A stretch of 64,000 nucleotides of DNA, from positions 6,070,001 to 6,134,000 of the forward strand of contig NC_013132.1 of assembly GCF_000024005.1 (NCBI RefSeq), in the 5' to 3' direction. The translations under genes were made by a program, and so were the position numbers. Source of the stretch: Chitinophaga pinensis DSM 2588 (GTDB lineage Bacteria; Bacteroidota; Bacteroidia; Chitinophagales; Chitinophagaceae). The notes under the pieces are model-generated. The model did no database searches, was not told the origin of the DNA, and saw only the letters and a program-made list of their open reading frames with translations. Shown one piece after another: positions 18,517 to 26,638 of this stretch (positions are counted from its first letter, which is position 1; each line of letters starts with the position of its first letter).

Positions 18517-19458
18517 CTACAGGTATACTGTAAATCCCAGGAAGGTATTGGCGCTGTCATTCCCCAATGATCCTTTCCGGTCAGCCTCACTTGTGATCAA
18601 TTCTACATGCACGGTTGTTTCTATCGGTACCAGGTAAGCAGTTACCGTATCAATCAGTTTTGCATACCGTTTGCCTGGCAGAAAAGCCAGCAACTTCTCA
18701 CTCGTAGCAGGTCCGATGCTGATCTTCATTTCTTCTCCTTCACTGACAAAGCTGTTCCCGATCACCATGTCAGCACCCAGAGACGCGCCATTGCCTACTT
18801 TACAGCGCATATCATCCGCTACAGCCATCTGTATAACGGCAGCAGGATTAACACTTACGCTCACCGGGATATCAAACAATACAGACAAAAGATTGCCCAT
18901 AAATGCGGTATCATTCCGGCGTTGCTGTATAGCAGGTAAGAGGTGCATCCAGATGATACGCTGGTCATTATCCAGCATACTGAACTCTTCCCACTCCGCA
19001 CCAAATACCATGGAGAGATCATGGTAGGCGGTCTTCTTATCCAGACGGTTCTCATACCATTCCAGCAGGATACGCATGTGATTCAGCTCCGCTTCAAAAG
19101 GCATAAAGAACTTTCTTGCATCCTTCTCCTCATTCCTGCGCAATTGTACATCCGCCATCATTTCCACTTCTGACAAACCGGAACTTCTCACCGGCGCTAC
19201 GTGGAACAATCCTTCAGGCAACATATCATACAAGCCTTCCCGGTTGATCTCTACAATCAGTCTGTCTTTCAACAGACTATCCGAATAGCTTGTCTGGTAG
19301 CCCTGGATGTCTTTCGCATACGCGCTTCGTTGCGGACCAAGCGGCAGCACTGCTACCTGGTCAGTGTCGACAATCCCGTTTTCCAGCAATTCAGCTACTT
19401 TAACGGTCGCCTTAAAATCCGTATCCAGTTCATTGATGATATGCAGTCCTTCTTTCAT
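18517..19458 (-). CDS. tssG: Type VI secretion baseplate protein TssG
   Basis: A 313-residue protein in the TssG position directly after tssF. The sequence fits a baseplate wedge component: an N-terminal helical region with FHVAPVRSSGLSEVEM, and a C-terminal part with GNSFVSEGEEMKISIGP. TssG joins TssF in a heterotrimer that binds TssE and TssK. Recognition rests on operon order and length more than on a diagnostic motif, because TssG diverges strongly in Bacteroidota. The gap to tssF is 10 bases and to tssN 14 bases. Confidence 0.8.
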   Translation of the reverse strand: MKEGLHIINELDTDFKATVKVAELLENGIVDTDQVAVLPLGPQRSAYAKDIQGYQTSYSDSLLKDRLIVEINREGLYDMLPEGLFHVAPVRSSGLSEVEMMADVQLRRNEEKDARKFFMPFEAELNHMRILLEWYENRLDKKTAYHDLSMVFGAEWEEFSMLDNDQRIIWMHLLPAIQQRRNDTAFMGNLLSVLFDIPVSVSVNPAAVIQMAVADDMRCKVGNGASLGADMVIGNSFVSEGEEMKISIGPATSEKLLAFLPGKRYAKLIDTVTAYLVPIETTVHVELITSEADRKGSLGNDSANTFLGFTVYL

Positions 19459-19468
19459 CTTTTTTGCT

Positions 19469-21313
19469 TTATGCCAGCATTAATCTGTAGTGCAAGTGCA
19501 TGGTACTACGCATCTGCAATTTTGTACGCGCCAGTTCCAGCAAGGCGTTCCAGTCTTCAGCCTTCAGTTCATTGCCCGCTGCGGGTGTCAGTATTAAGTC
19601 CACCGTTTTCACAAATCCATCCTTGGGTTTAGCCGATTTCACCAATCCCTTTCTGAGCTCCACTCCTGTGATATGGCTACCAAATTCCCAGTGACAGAAA
19701 TTCACGATGTCCGTCTGTGTAACAATCCTGTCTCCTGTGGTCAGGCCGTACTTATACGCCCGCACCCTGTTAGCCGCATTTAAGCGGGAGCGTCCTCCCT
19801 GGGTAGTGCTCAACAGCAAGAGGCTATCAGGTTGTATCCTGGCACTTTCAAATGGCTGTAAACGGCTGCCGGATCGGATATTATTTGCCAGCTCTGCATT
19901 GGTGGTCCAATACTCCAGAAATAGGATATCTGCATGATCCAGGGGTTTAAATACAAGGTAGTTCAGCAGTTCACGGGTATGCTGTTGCCCACCGGTCTTC
20001 TGTGCAATCATGGAGATATTCTGTTCCAGTTCCTTCAGGGCTGTATTCAAAAAATCAGTCCCATAAGCAGCAAAAGCGGCCTTTTCATCCCGTAGCAGTT
20101 CAAACAGGTAGTCCAGTATTTCACGGGCATTTCGTTTGTCAAAGCGTTCTGTTCCTCCATAGCGCACGGAGAACAAACCGGCACTCCTTTCATCGTTATA
20201 GCCCTGCGGGATTTCCGTATAGCGATTGCCCATATTATCCCTCAGACTGTCTACACTCAGCAACTGCTCATGGTCTGCCATTTTCAACGGAATAATATCC
20301 GTCATGATCTTTAGCCTGTTTTTGCTGTCATGTCGTTTCTTATTCACGACAGGAAAGGCGTTAATGGATACAGACAATTCATTGAGCATATGCTGTTGAA
20401 TCGTGGCAGGTACCTGGATCTTTATCCAAAGCAAATCGTCCTTTAAAGGTTCCAGACTATTCTTTGCAAATACAGTCGCAAAAGCTGCCGGATATGGTTC
20501 CAGTAATGCAGGCGCCCAGGCTATATCCGTCAGTGTATAAAATCGGTGCCGGTAATACGCACTCACGTCACGCAGGAGGATATGCAGTATCTCCCGTTCT
20601 TCAAACGGAGAGCGTATACCTGCTTTCGCCACATCATAAAAGTGATCCTGTACCACCTTCAATACATGTCCCCGTACAGACCATGCTGCAAAAGACAGCA
20701 AGTCATACGTCTGCCGTTCTACCTGGTAATTCTTCCAGTCAAAGTAAAACGTCATGCCGTCGACGGACGGAAGATCTCCCGGTACCTTTACGCCCACATA
20801 AAAGCTGTTAGGCGCCAACTGCTGTCCCGGCTTTGCTTGTGTCAATAAGGAGCGCTGTTGCTGATCATCTACCTGGAAGAGGTTATTGCCTGTCGCGATG
20901 TAGGCTACATTTGCATTGAATAGTTTCACGGGTTGCAGTGGACTAAAAAACAAATCCATCGTCATTTCCCGGTTATTCTCTTCCTTGTCGACCATTCGTT
21001 TGCCATAATAAAACCGGCTCTTTTCATCGATCGTCTCTACGATTTCTACCGGCCTTGCGTGCAGAACAGCATGTGCGGGAATTGCTGATATCAATGTATC
21101 AGGCGCCAGTATACCCGAGAGTTTATCGACCATACGGTTCTGTAAATTGCTCACCTCATTGGAGATATTGAACAATTCTGTACTCAGCGCTTCTATCAGC
21201 AGTTTTACCAGCGGATCAAAATCAGCCGTTGCTGCAAGTCCCCAGTATTCGCGTGCATGTTTCAGCACCCTGTTCCTGATCTCGTCTTTCGAAGAATAAA
21301 ATAGTTCGTTCAT
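19469..21313 (-). CDS. tssF: Type VI secretion baseplate protein TssF
   Basis: A 614-residue TssF/VasA-like protein, the largest baseplate wedge subunit and of normal family length. The N-terminus (DEIRNRVLKHAREYWG, then DPLVKLLIEALSTELFNISNEV) and the IPAHAVLHARP segment match the family pattern of a long N-terminal helical region followed by a jelly-roll-like domain. TssF dimers with TssG form the wedge that surrounds the VgrG spike. It follows tssE by 21 bases. Confidence 0.87.
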   Translation of the reverse strand: MNELFYSSKDEIRNRVLKHAREYWGLAATADFDPLVKLLIEALSTELFNISNEVSNLQNRMVDKLSGILAPDTLISAIPAHAVLHARPVEIVETIDEKSRFYYGKRMVDKEENNREMTMDLFFSPLQPVKLFNANVAYIATGNNLFQVDDQQQRSLLTQAKPGQQLAPNSFYVGVKVPGDLPSVDGMTFYFDWKNYQVERQTYDLLSFAAWSVRGHVLKVVQDHFYDVAKAGIRSPFEEREILHILLRDVSAYYRHRFYTLTDIAWAPALLEPYPAAFATVFAKNSLEPLKDDLLWIKIQVPATIQQHMLNELSVSINAFPVVNKKRHDSKNRLKIMTDIIPLKMADHEQLLSVDSLRDNMGNRYTEIPQGYNDERSAGLFSVRYGGTERFDKRNAREILDYLFELLRDEKAAFAAYGTDFLNTALKELEQNISMIAQKTGGQQHTRELLNYLVFKPLDHADILFLEYWTTNAELANNIRSGSRLQPFESARIQPDSLLLLSTTQGGRSRLNAANRVRAYKYGLTTGDRIVTQTDIVNFCHWEFGSHITGVELRKGLVKSAKPKDGFVKTVDLILTPAAGNELKAEDWNALLELARTKLQMRSTMHLHYRLMLA

Positions 21314-21334
21314 TTCACTTGCGGGTAATGGTGA

Positions 21335-21769
21335 CTAACTGCATAGCGGACTTAAAAACAGCGCCGTATTAAAACTGTAATGCTCGCCTGTTGACTGCAC
21401 GATACCGGTAACGGTAAGCGCTACTTTCTTCTTTATCTCAGAGATATTCCTGCCGAAAAACAGTTTCTCTACTTCACTCATTTTCACCTCTACCTCTATG
21501 CGATCCAGTCTTGGTTCATCCCGCATAATAGAACGTTGCAGGGACTGACGAAACTTCTCTTCCCATATCCTTTCACTGACTACCAGTTCAAAATCCAGGT
21601 CCCAGATCTCACAACCATAGTCTTCATTATGACGATGCTCTCCGTATCTGGTAAAGATGATCAGTTCAATATGCTGTGAAATAGAGCGGCCGGTATCGGT
21701 GATGTCAAGTTCCTTTCCTGCGAAAATGTTCCTGAGACGAAAAGGTTTCTGATATAGTAAGTCTGACAT
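21335..21769 (-). CDS. tssE: Type VI secretion baseplate protein TssE (gp25-like)
   Basis: A 144-residue protein of the gp25/GPW lysozyme-like fold. It has the family features SISQHIELIIFTRYGEHRHNEDYG, whose distal EDYG replaces the usual R-x-x-x-x-x-G-L-x-D region, and IRDEPRLDRIEVEV-like segment MRDEPRLDRIEV. TssE starts sheath polymerisation by contacting TssB/C and binds the TssF/G wedge. It follows hcp after a 75-base gap that holds a hairpin, the largest gap in the core part of the operon. Confidence 0.88.
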   Translation of the reverse strand: MSDLLYQKPFRLRNIFAGKELDITDTGRSISQHIELIIFTRYGEHRHNEDYGCEIWDLDFELVVSERIWEEKFRQSLQRSIMRDEPRLDRIEVEVKMSEVEKLFFGRNISEIKKKVALTVTGIVQSTGEHYSFNTALFLSPLCS

Positions 21770-21794
21770 ATCCGGTATTTAATGTTTCCAGAGA

Positions 21795-21824
21795 ACGCCC
21801 ACGGAACAGACGTTCCGCAGGCGT
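21795..21824 (-). promoter_or_regulatory. Hairpin after hcp, possible mRNA stabiliser or attenuator
   Basis: The arms ACGCCCACGGAAC and GTTCCGCAGGCGT pair around the loop AGAC with two internal mismatches. There is no T-run directly after it on the minus strand. It lies in the 75-base gap between hcp and tssE, where it could raise the amount of hcp message relative to downstream genes. Confidence 0.45.
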
Positions 21825-21844
21825 ATGTACCATGGTTAAACGGG

Positions 21845-22237
21845 CTACTTAGGCCAGTCGTTTTCGTGATCTGCGTTACCCATTTTGATCTGACGGGCAG
21901 AGATCTGGAAGCTGACAGTCATCGGACTATCACTGTAGGCATTCATGCCCTCAGAGAAGCTGACGATATATGCATCTGAAAAGGTGATCTCTTTCATCTT
22001 GGCATCTTCATCCTGTTTCTTGATGGTGATGCTGCCGTTCACCGGCTTAAACTGGTTATTTACCATACTTTCAATGATGGAAGTATCCTGGTTGGATTCT
22101 ACTTCTACATCGATCTTACCACCGTATACACCGGAAGTAGGTCTGCCTTTCAGATCCACATCGCGATACATGGAATAAGAGCACTGCAATACATCATATT
22201 GTTTACCAGAGAAGGTTAAGGTTGCTTTGAAGGCCAT
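21845..22237 (-). CDS. tssD: Type VI secretion tube protein Hcp (TssD)
   Basis: A 130-residue Hcp of the Bacteroidota type (MAFKATLTFSGKQYDVLQCS..., RPTSGVYGGKIDVEVES, and C-terminal TVSFQISARQIKMGN). It stacks as hexameric rings to form the tube pushed out by the contracting sheath, and can carry small effectors in its lumen. Length is normal for the subtype. It sits after tssC, and it is followed by a hairpin. No fused toxin is present. Confidence 0.93.
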   Translation of the reverse strand: MAFKATLTFSGKQYDVLQCSYSMYRDVDLKGRPTSGVYGGKIDVEVESNQDTSIIESMVNNQFKPVNGSITIKKQDEDAKMKEITFSDAYIVSFSEGMNAYSDSPMTVSFQISARQIKMGNADHENDWPK

Positions 22238-22279
22238 AACTGTAATTTTTTAAATGTTTATGTTTTGATGGTTTGTTTG

Positions 22280-23650
22280 TTATTGTTGTGCATATTCTGA
22301 TGCCCAGGTGGTCGCTTCGTCTTCCCCTTTGTAGCCATCGAGTTTTACCACAAAACTCTTTGCCGGGAAATAAGGCGTGATATGGATATCCAGGTGGATG
22401 GTATCTTTCTGTACTTCATCCCGCTCGAAGCGCATGATCTTGAAATGCTCGATCAGGCGGTCTGGTCCCTGTATCCTGTCCAGGAATTTAACGATCTGTC
22501 CACGCAGGTCCTTTTCCGTTTTGGAGGTCCAGTTTTCAAAAGCACGTCTGTTGAGGAAATCAAAAAGCACCTTGGTGATGTAGTCAAATACCCTTACTAC
22601 TGAATAGGTCTGTAAACCAATATTATCGCCGTTGAAAAGCGTTTTGGCAGAGAAGGCCATTACTTTACCATACTCATTTACCATGGGTACCAGACCGAGT
22701 CTTTCCAGGTGAGAGATCTCACTTTTCTTCAGTTCGAAGCGCACGCCATCCACATCATTCATAGAACCATGTTTCTTACCTGCCGTCACCTGCGACATAA
22801 GCGTATGATACATCTTTCCGGCCAGTGCTGCCGAACCGGGCACAGTCAGGTCGTCGTTTTCACCGACTTCCTGCACTTTACCACGGCCGATCAGCCAGTT
22901 GCAGGTCATAATCACATTTGATCTATATGCGTCTCCGCCGGTGAGATTAGCTTCTGTAAAGAGGTCGATCACATCATCCGGATGATCCAGGTCAGCAAAG
23001 TCCGTGATCAGCATCGCCTTATGTTTATAGGCAATAGCCGCCCATTTCTCTACCACTTTGTTGGAACCCATATAACCCGGCACTACCAGCAGGGAATAGT
23101 TCTCCCGCAGATCCAGACGGTCATATTTCTGTTTCAGTTCATCATTTACATACTCGATGAAGCGTGGATTATCGAGGTCCTGTATCTGCTCCTGGGAAGC
23201 ATTCAGCAGTACGACATTCTTGAGCTTATCTGCTTCTGTGTTCTGGTAGAACAGGTTAACTGCGCGATAGGATTGTTCCAGTTCACGGGTCGCTTTCAGT
23301 GCGATGCCGATGTTTTTATTGATATTCTCTTCTGCCACCTGTAAGCGCTCATTACTACGTTCTATCATAGTAGCTACGGAGTCTGCATTCTCCAGAATGT
23401 CTATCCAGAGACGGATCTTTTTTTTCAGTTCTTCACGTTCCCTCCGTTTCTCATTGCCGGTCAGAAAGATCTGTTTCCTGGCCTTTCTGTCGGGGTTCAG
23501 GTTTTGTAAACCATCTATTGCTGTTTCCAGCAGATCGATACCACCCACACGGGCCAGTTTCTCCAGACTTTCTGCCAGGGACAGCTCCGCCTTTACTGCT
23601 CTCTCTGCGGTTTGAACACCGGCTGCCTGTTGTTTTTCAGTACTTGCCAT
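22280..23650 (-). CDS. tssC: Type VI secretion sheath protein TssC
   Basis: A 456-residue large sheath subunit of the subtype-iii (DUF5458) form. Typical stretches are LLETAIDGLQNLNPDRKARKQ near the start, YSLLVVPGYMGSNK mid-protein, and FDYITKVLFDFLNRRAFENW with FVVKLDGYKG toward the end. Together with TssB it forms the contractile sheath around the Hcp tube. It follows tssB by 30 bases, the usual order. Confidence 0.92.
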   Translation of the reverse strand: MASTEKQQAAGVQTAERAVKAELSLAESLEKLARVGGIDLLETAIDGLQNLNPDRKARKQIFLTGNEKRREREELKKKIRLWIDILENADSVATMIERSNERLQVAEENINKNIGIALKATRELEQSYRAVNLFYQNTEADKLKNVVLLNASQEQIQDLDNPRFIEYVNDELKQKYDRLDLRENYSLLVVPGYMGSNKVVEKWAAIAYKHKAMLITDFADLDHPDDVIDLFTEANLTGGDAYRSNVIMTCNWLIGRGKVQEVGENDDLTVPGSAALAGKMYHTLMSQVTAGKKHGSMNDVDGVRFELKKSEISHLERLGLVPMVNEYGKVMAFSAKTLFNGDNIGLQTYSVVRVFDYITKVLFDFLNRRAFENWTSKTEKDLRGQIVKFLDRIQGPDRLIEHFKIMRFERDEVQKDTIHLDIHITPYFPAKSFVVKLDGYKGEDEATTWASEYAQQ

Positions 23651-23680
23651 ATTCGTTTATTTTATAGCACGATGTGCCGG

Positions 23681-24127
23681 TTATTTATTTTCTTCCAGTT
23701 CGGTGATGAAATTCCTGAGTGCACTGATAAATGCGTTCTTTGTCTCTTCATTGTCCAGCGTTGTCTTTAAAGTCTTATTCGACTTCAGTTGTTTGATCAC
23801 GCTCATAGACATTTCCTTTTCAATACTCACGTTGTTGAGATGCTGACTTTGTCCGACGATACTCCTGATAGAGAAATCGCCCAGGTTATTGAATTGCAGA
23901 TTCTCATTAGCGAAGGAACCGTCGTAGCGTTCAAACTCCACATTCACATTTGGTTTGTAGTGATTGAACACTTCCTGTACCGTTTTCAGCCCTTCCACTT
24001 TTTCCGGTCTGATCGGATCATTGTCCGTCAGTTTCTGTACAAAGAGTGTCTTATTGTAGGCAATGTCAGCAAATGCCTCCGAGGTATCGATCTTTCTTTC
24101 GTTGCCGCCTATTTCGTAGTTAAACAT
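23681..24127 (-). CDS. tssB: Type VI secretion sheath protein TssB
   Basis: A 148-residue small sheath subunit. The N-terminus (FNYEIGGNERKIDTSEAFADIAYNKTLFVQKL) and the VQEVFNHYKPNVNVEFERYDG segment fit the family. TssB pairs with TssC through strand exchange to build the sheath. It is separated from tssH by 31 bases and from tssC by 30, in the standard order. Confidence 0.9.
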   Translation of the reverse strand: MFNYEIGGNERKIDTSEAFADIAYNKTLFVQKLTDNDPIRPEKVEGLKTVQEVFNHYKPNVNVEFERYDGSFANENLQFNNLGDFSIRSIVGQSQHLNNVSIEKEMSMSVIKQLKSNKTLKTTLDNEETKNAFISALRNFITELEENK

Positions 24128-24158
24128 GGTATTATTATTTACAAGTGATGATTACGTG

Positions 24159-26630
24159 TTATTGTATGCGCCATTCCAGTTTCTCTTCATCGGTATGTCT
24201 GCCGACACTTATCTCCTGTCCTTTCTTTACATCTCCGGCGATGATAAATCTTGAGATAGGTCTGCGCAGTTCATTCCGGATAACACCCGATAACTGTCTG
24301 GCGCCGTATTTCGGATTAAACCCACCCAATGCCAGCATACGGGCTGCTTCCGCTTCTACCTGCAGACGGATACCTTGCTGGTGTAAAGCCTGTGTCAGAC
24401 TATTCAACTGCATTTCGAAAATGCGGACCACATTCTGCTCGCTGATCGGTGCAAAGGGGACGATCTCTGACAAACGAGCCAGGAACTCCGGACGGAAATA
24501 AGGAGACATGATTTCCAGCAGTTGCTGTGAGGCAGGGATCTCTCCCCGGTTCATCTGTGCCGATATCTGCTCGCTGCCGATATTCGAAGTAAACAGGATC
24601 AGGCTATTGGAGAAGTCGCCTTCTTTCCCGAGACGATCATGCATATGTCCTTCATCGAGGATCTGCAGAAACGTGTCAAATACAGATGGATGTGCCTTTT
24701 CGATCTCGTCAAACAGCAGGACGGTGTATGGCTGTTGTCTGATCTTGTTCACCAGCAATCCGCCTTCTTCGTAACCGACATATCCCGGAGGAGCGCCATA
24801 CAACAGTGCAGCGGAATGCTCTTCCTTGAATTCGGACATATCAAAACGGATCATGGCTTTTTCATCGTTGAACAGGAACTCCGCGATGGATTTAGCCAGT
24901 TCTGTCTTACCTGTACCGGTAGGTCCCAGCAGGAAGAAAGAACCGATAGGCTGTCCTTTTTTATTCAGTCCGCTCCTGGATTCCAGAATGGCATCTGCCA
25001 CCACCCTGAGTGCATGGTCCTGTCCTACCACCCTATTCTTCAGGAAAGGCACCATATTCAGCAGTTTTTCCCTTTCCTGCGCCTGGATCTTACCCAGCGG
25101 AATACCAGTCTTATAAGAGACGATAGCCGCTATTTCCTGTCCGCTGACTTCCTGTACCGGTATAGTCGCGCGTTGCTGTAAAGCCGTGAGTGTCCTGTCC
25201 AGGTATTCCTGGTATTGTGCGTTCGTCTCAAAACCAGCGACAGCGGTTTCGTCCTGTAACTGTCCCAGCAACACCGGACTTACCTTGTCCTGCAATTGTG
25301 TATACAACCACTGATAATCGCTGAGTGATGGGGGTGTTTCCGTTGTCTGTAATGCCTGTAAAGCCTGTTGCAGTTCCACTAATACTTTGGCACTGGTATC
25401 GTTCATGAGTTTAATGGCAGCCAGTGTACGGTCCAGCAGATCAAAAGCTGCATCTGGTAAGCGCCGGTCTTTCATGTATCGTTTAGCCAGGTGTACACAG
25501 TCGGCTAAAGCAGCAGGCCGTATCTGCAATTGGTGATGGGTGGCATACCGTTCGCTCAGTTTTTCCAGCATACGGATAGCGGCCGCTTCAGTCGGTTCTC
25601 CTATCTGCAATACTTCAAATCTTCTGTTGAACGCCTGTTCCGGTTCAATATATTTGCGGTACTCTTCCAGGGTAGTAGCGCCGATCACGGTGATCTCTCC
25701 CCTGGCCAGTTCTGGCTTCAGGAGATTACCGATTCCTGCTCCCAGCGGACCTTTACTATCCAGCAGGGTATGTATTTCATCGATGAAGAGTACGGCTTTG
25801 TCAAACTGTCTGATCTCTTTCAGGATGTTCTTGAGGCGGTCTTCTGTTTCCCCCTTATAGGAAGCACCTGCTATCAGTGCGCCCAGGTCCAGTTCGAAGA
25901 GTTGTGTACGCTTCAGTTGTTCCGGTACTTCACCGGCCACTATATCTGTAGCAAATCCGTCTACCAGCGCTGTCTTACCAACGCCTGCATCACCGGTAAT
26001 GATGACATTCGGCTTCGTACGGCGGCACAGTATTTCCATCATCATCCGCAGTTCCCTGTCTCTTCCGATAATAGGATCTGTTTTGCCTTCACGTGCCGGC
26101 GTCAGACGGTCAATACAATACTTGTACAAGGCGCCAGTAGTATTAATAACTGCCTTCTCACCCTGCTGGGTAGCTGGCGCAACCACCTGTCTGATCTCTT
26201 CATCCCGCATAAAACCATCCAGTACTTCCCGTTCTTTCAGGGGAAAAGACTTCAATTGCTCTACGGTGAATCCAACGGTCGGTTTACAAAGCGCAGCCAG
26301 TACACACACCGGATTGATGAGATCAGCACCTATCTTCAGTCTGATATGATCTGCCTCTTCAAAGACGCTGGCGATTGCTGCACTGCCTTTCACTTCATCC
26401 GTCACCTGTGCGGTCTTCTCCAATGCTTCTATCCTCACTTCCGCCCACTCTGCGATATATGCCGCATCTTTATTGATGGCTGTCAGAAAGCTGTAAAGGC
26501 TTACTTCCTTATGCATCAGTGCCTTCAGCAGATGCGCAGGTGTAATTTCACCGTTATGATATTCCTTTGCCAGGGATTGTGCGATCCGGATGGCAATCTT
26601 CACTGATTCATTACTATTCGAAATGTTCAT
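24159..26630 (-). CDS. tssH: Type VI secretion sheath-recycling ATPase ClpV (TssH)
   Basis: An 823-residue double AAA+ ATPase. It has an N-terminal Clp-type helical domain (about 1-150), NBD1 Walker A GDAGVGKT at 213-220 with Walker B LFIDEIH near 281, and a shortened middle domain (about 400-470). NBD2 Walker A GPTGTGKT is at 569-576 with DEIEKA at 641-646. It takes contracted TssB/C sheaths apart after firing so they can be reused. Its place between tssR and tssB in a T6SS operon separates it from general ClpB chaperones. Confidence 0.93.
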   Translation of the reverse strand: MNISNSNESVKIAIRIAQSLAKEYHNGEITPAHLLKALMHKEVSLYSFLTAINKDAAYIAEWAEVRIEALEKTAQVTDEVKGSAAIASVFEEADHIRLKIGADLINPVCVLAALCKPTVGFTVEQLKSFPLKEREVLDGFMRDEEIRQVVAPATQQGEKAVINTTGALYKYCIDRLTPAREGKTDPIIGRDRELRMMMEILCRRTKPNVIITGDAGVGKTALVDGFATDIVAGEVPEQLKRTQLFELDLGALIAGASYKGETEDRLKNILKEIRQFDKAVLFIDEIHTLLDSKGPLGAGIGNLLKPELARGEITVIGATTLEEYRKYIEPEQAFNRRFEVLQIGEPTEAAAIRMLEKLSERYATHHQLQIRPAALADCVHLAKRYMKDRRLPDAAFDLLDRTLAAIKLMNDTSAKVLVELQQALQALQTTETPPSLSDYQWLYTQLQDKVSPVLLGQLQDETAVAGFETNAQYQEYLDRTLTALQQRATIPVQEVSGQEIAAIVSYKTGIPLGKIQAQEREKLLNMVPFLKNRVVGQDHALRVVADAILESRSGLNKKGQPIGSFFLLGPTGTGKTELAKSIAEFLFNDEKAMIRFDMSEFKEEHSAALLYGAPPGYVGYEEGGLLVNKIRQQPYTVLLFDEIEKAHPSVFDTFLQILDEGHMHDRLGKEGDFSNSLILFTSNIGSEQISAQMNRGEIPASQQLLEIMSPYFRPEFLARLSEIVPFAPISEQNVVRIFEMQLNSLTQALHQQGIRLQVEAEAARMLALGGFNPKYGARQLSGVIRNELRRPISRFIIAGDVKKGQEISVGRHTDEEKLEWRIQ

Positions 26631-26638
26631 ACTGCTAT

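Noticed and set aside
25530..26606. 358-codon open frame on the plus strand
   Set aside because: It lies fully inside tssH on the other strand. The tssH frame has full ClpV motifs and the antisense frame has no domain character.
13839..26630. Extracellular contractile injection system (eCIS) instead of T6SS
   Set aside because: TssF, TssG, TssK, TssN and a dedicated ClpV (TssH) are present. Those are T6SS features; eCIS loci carry other AAA+ and baseplate genes.
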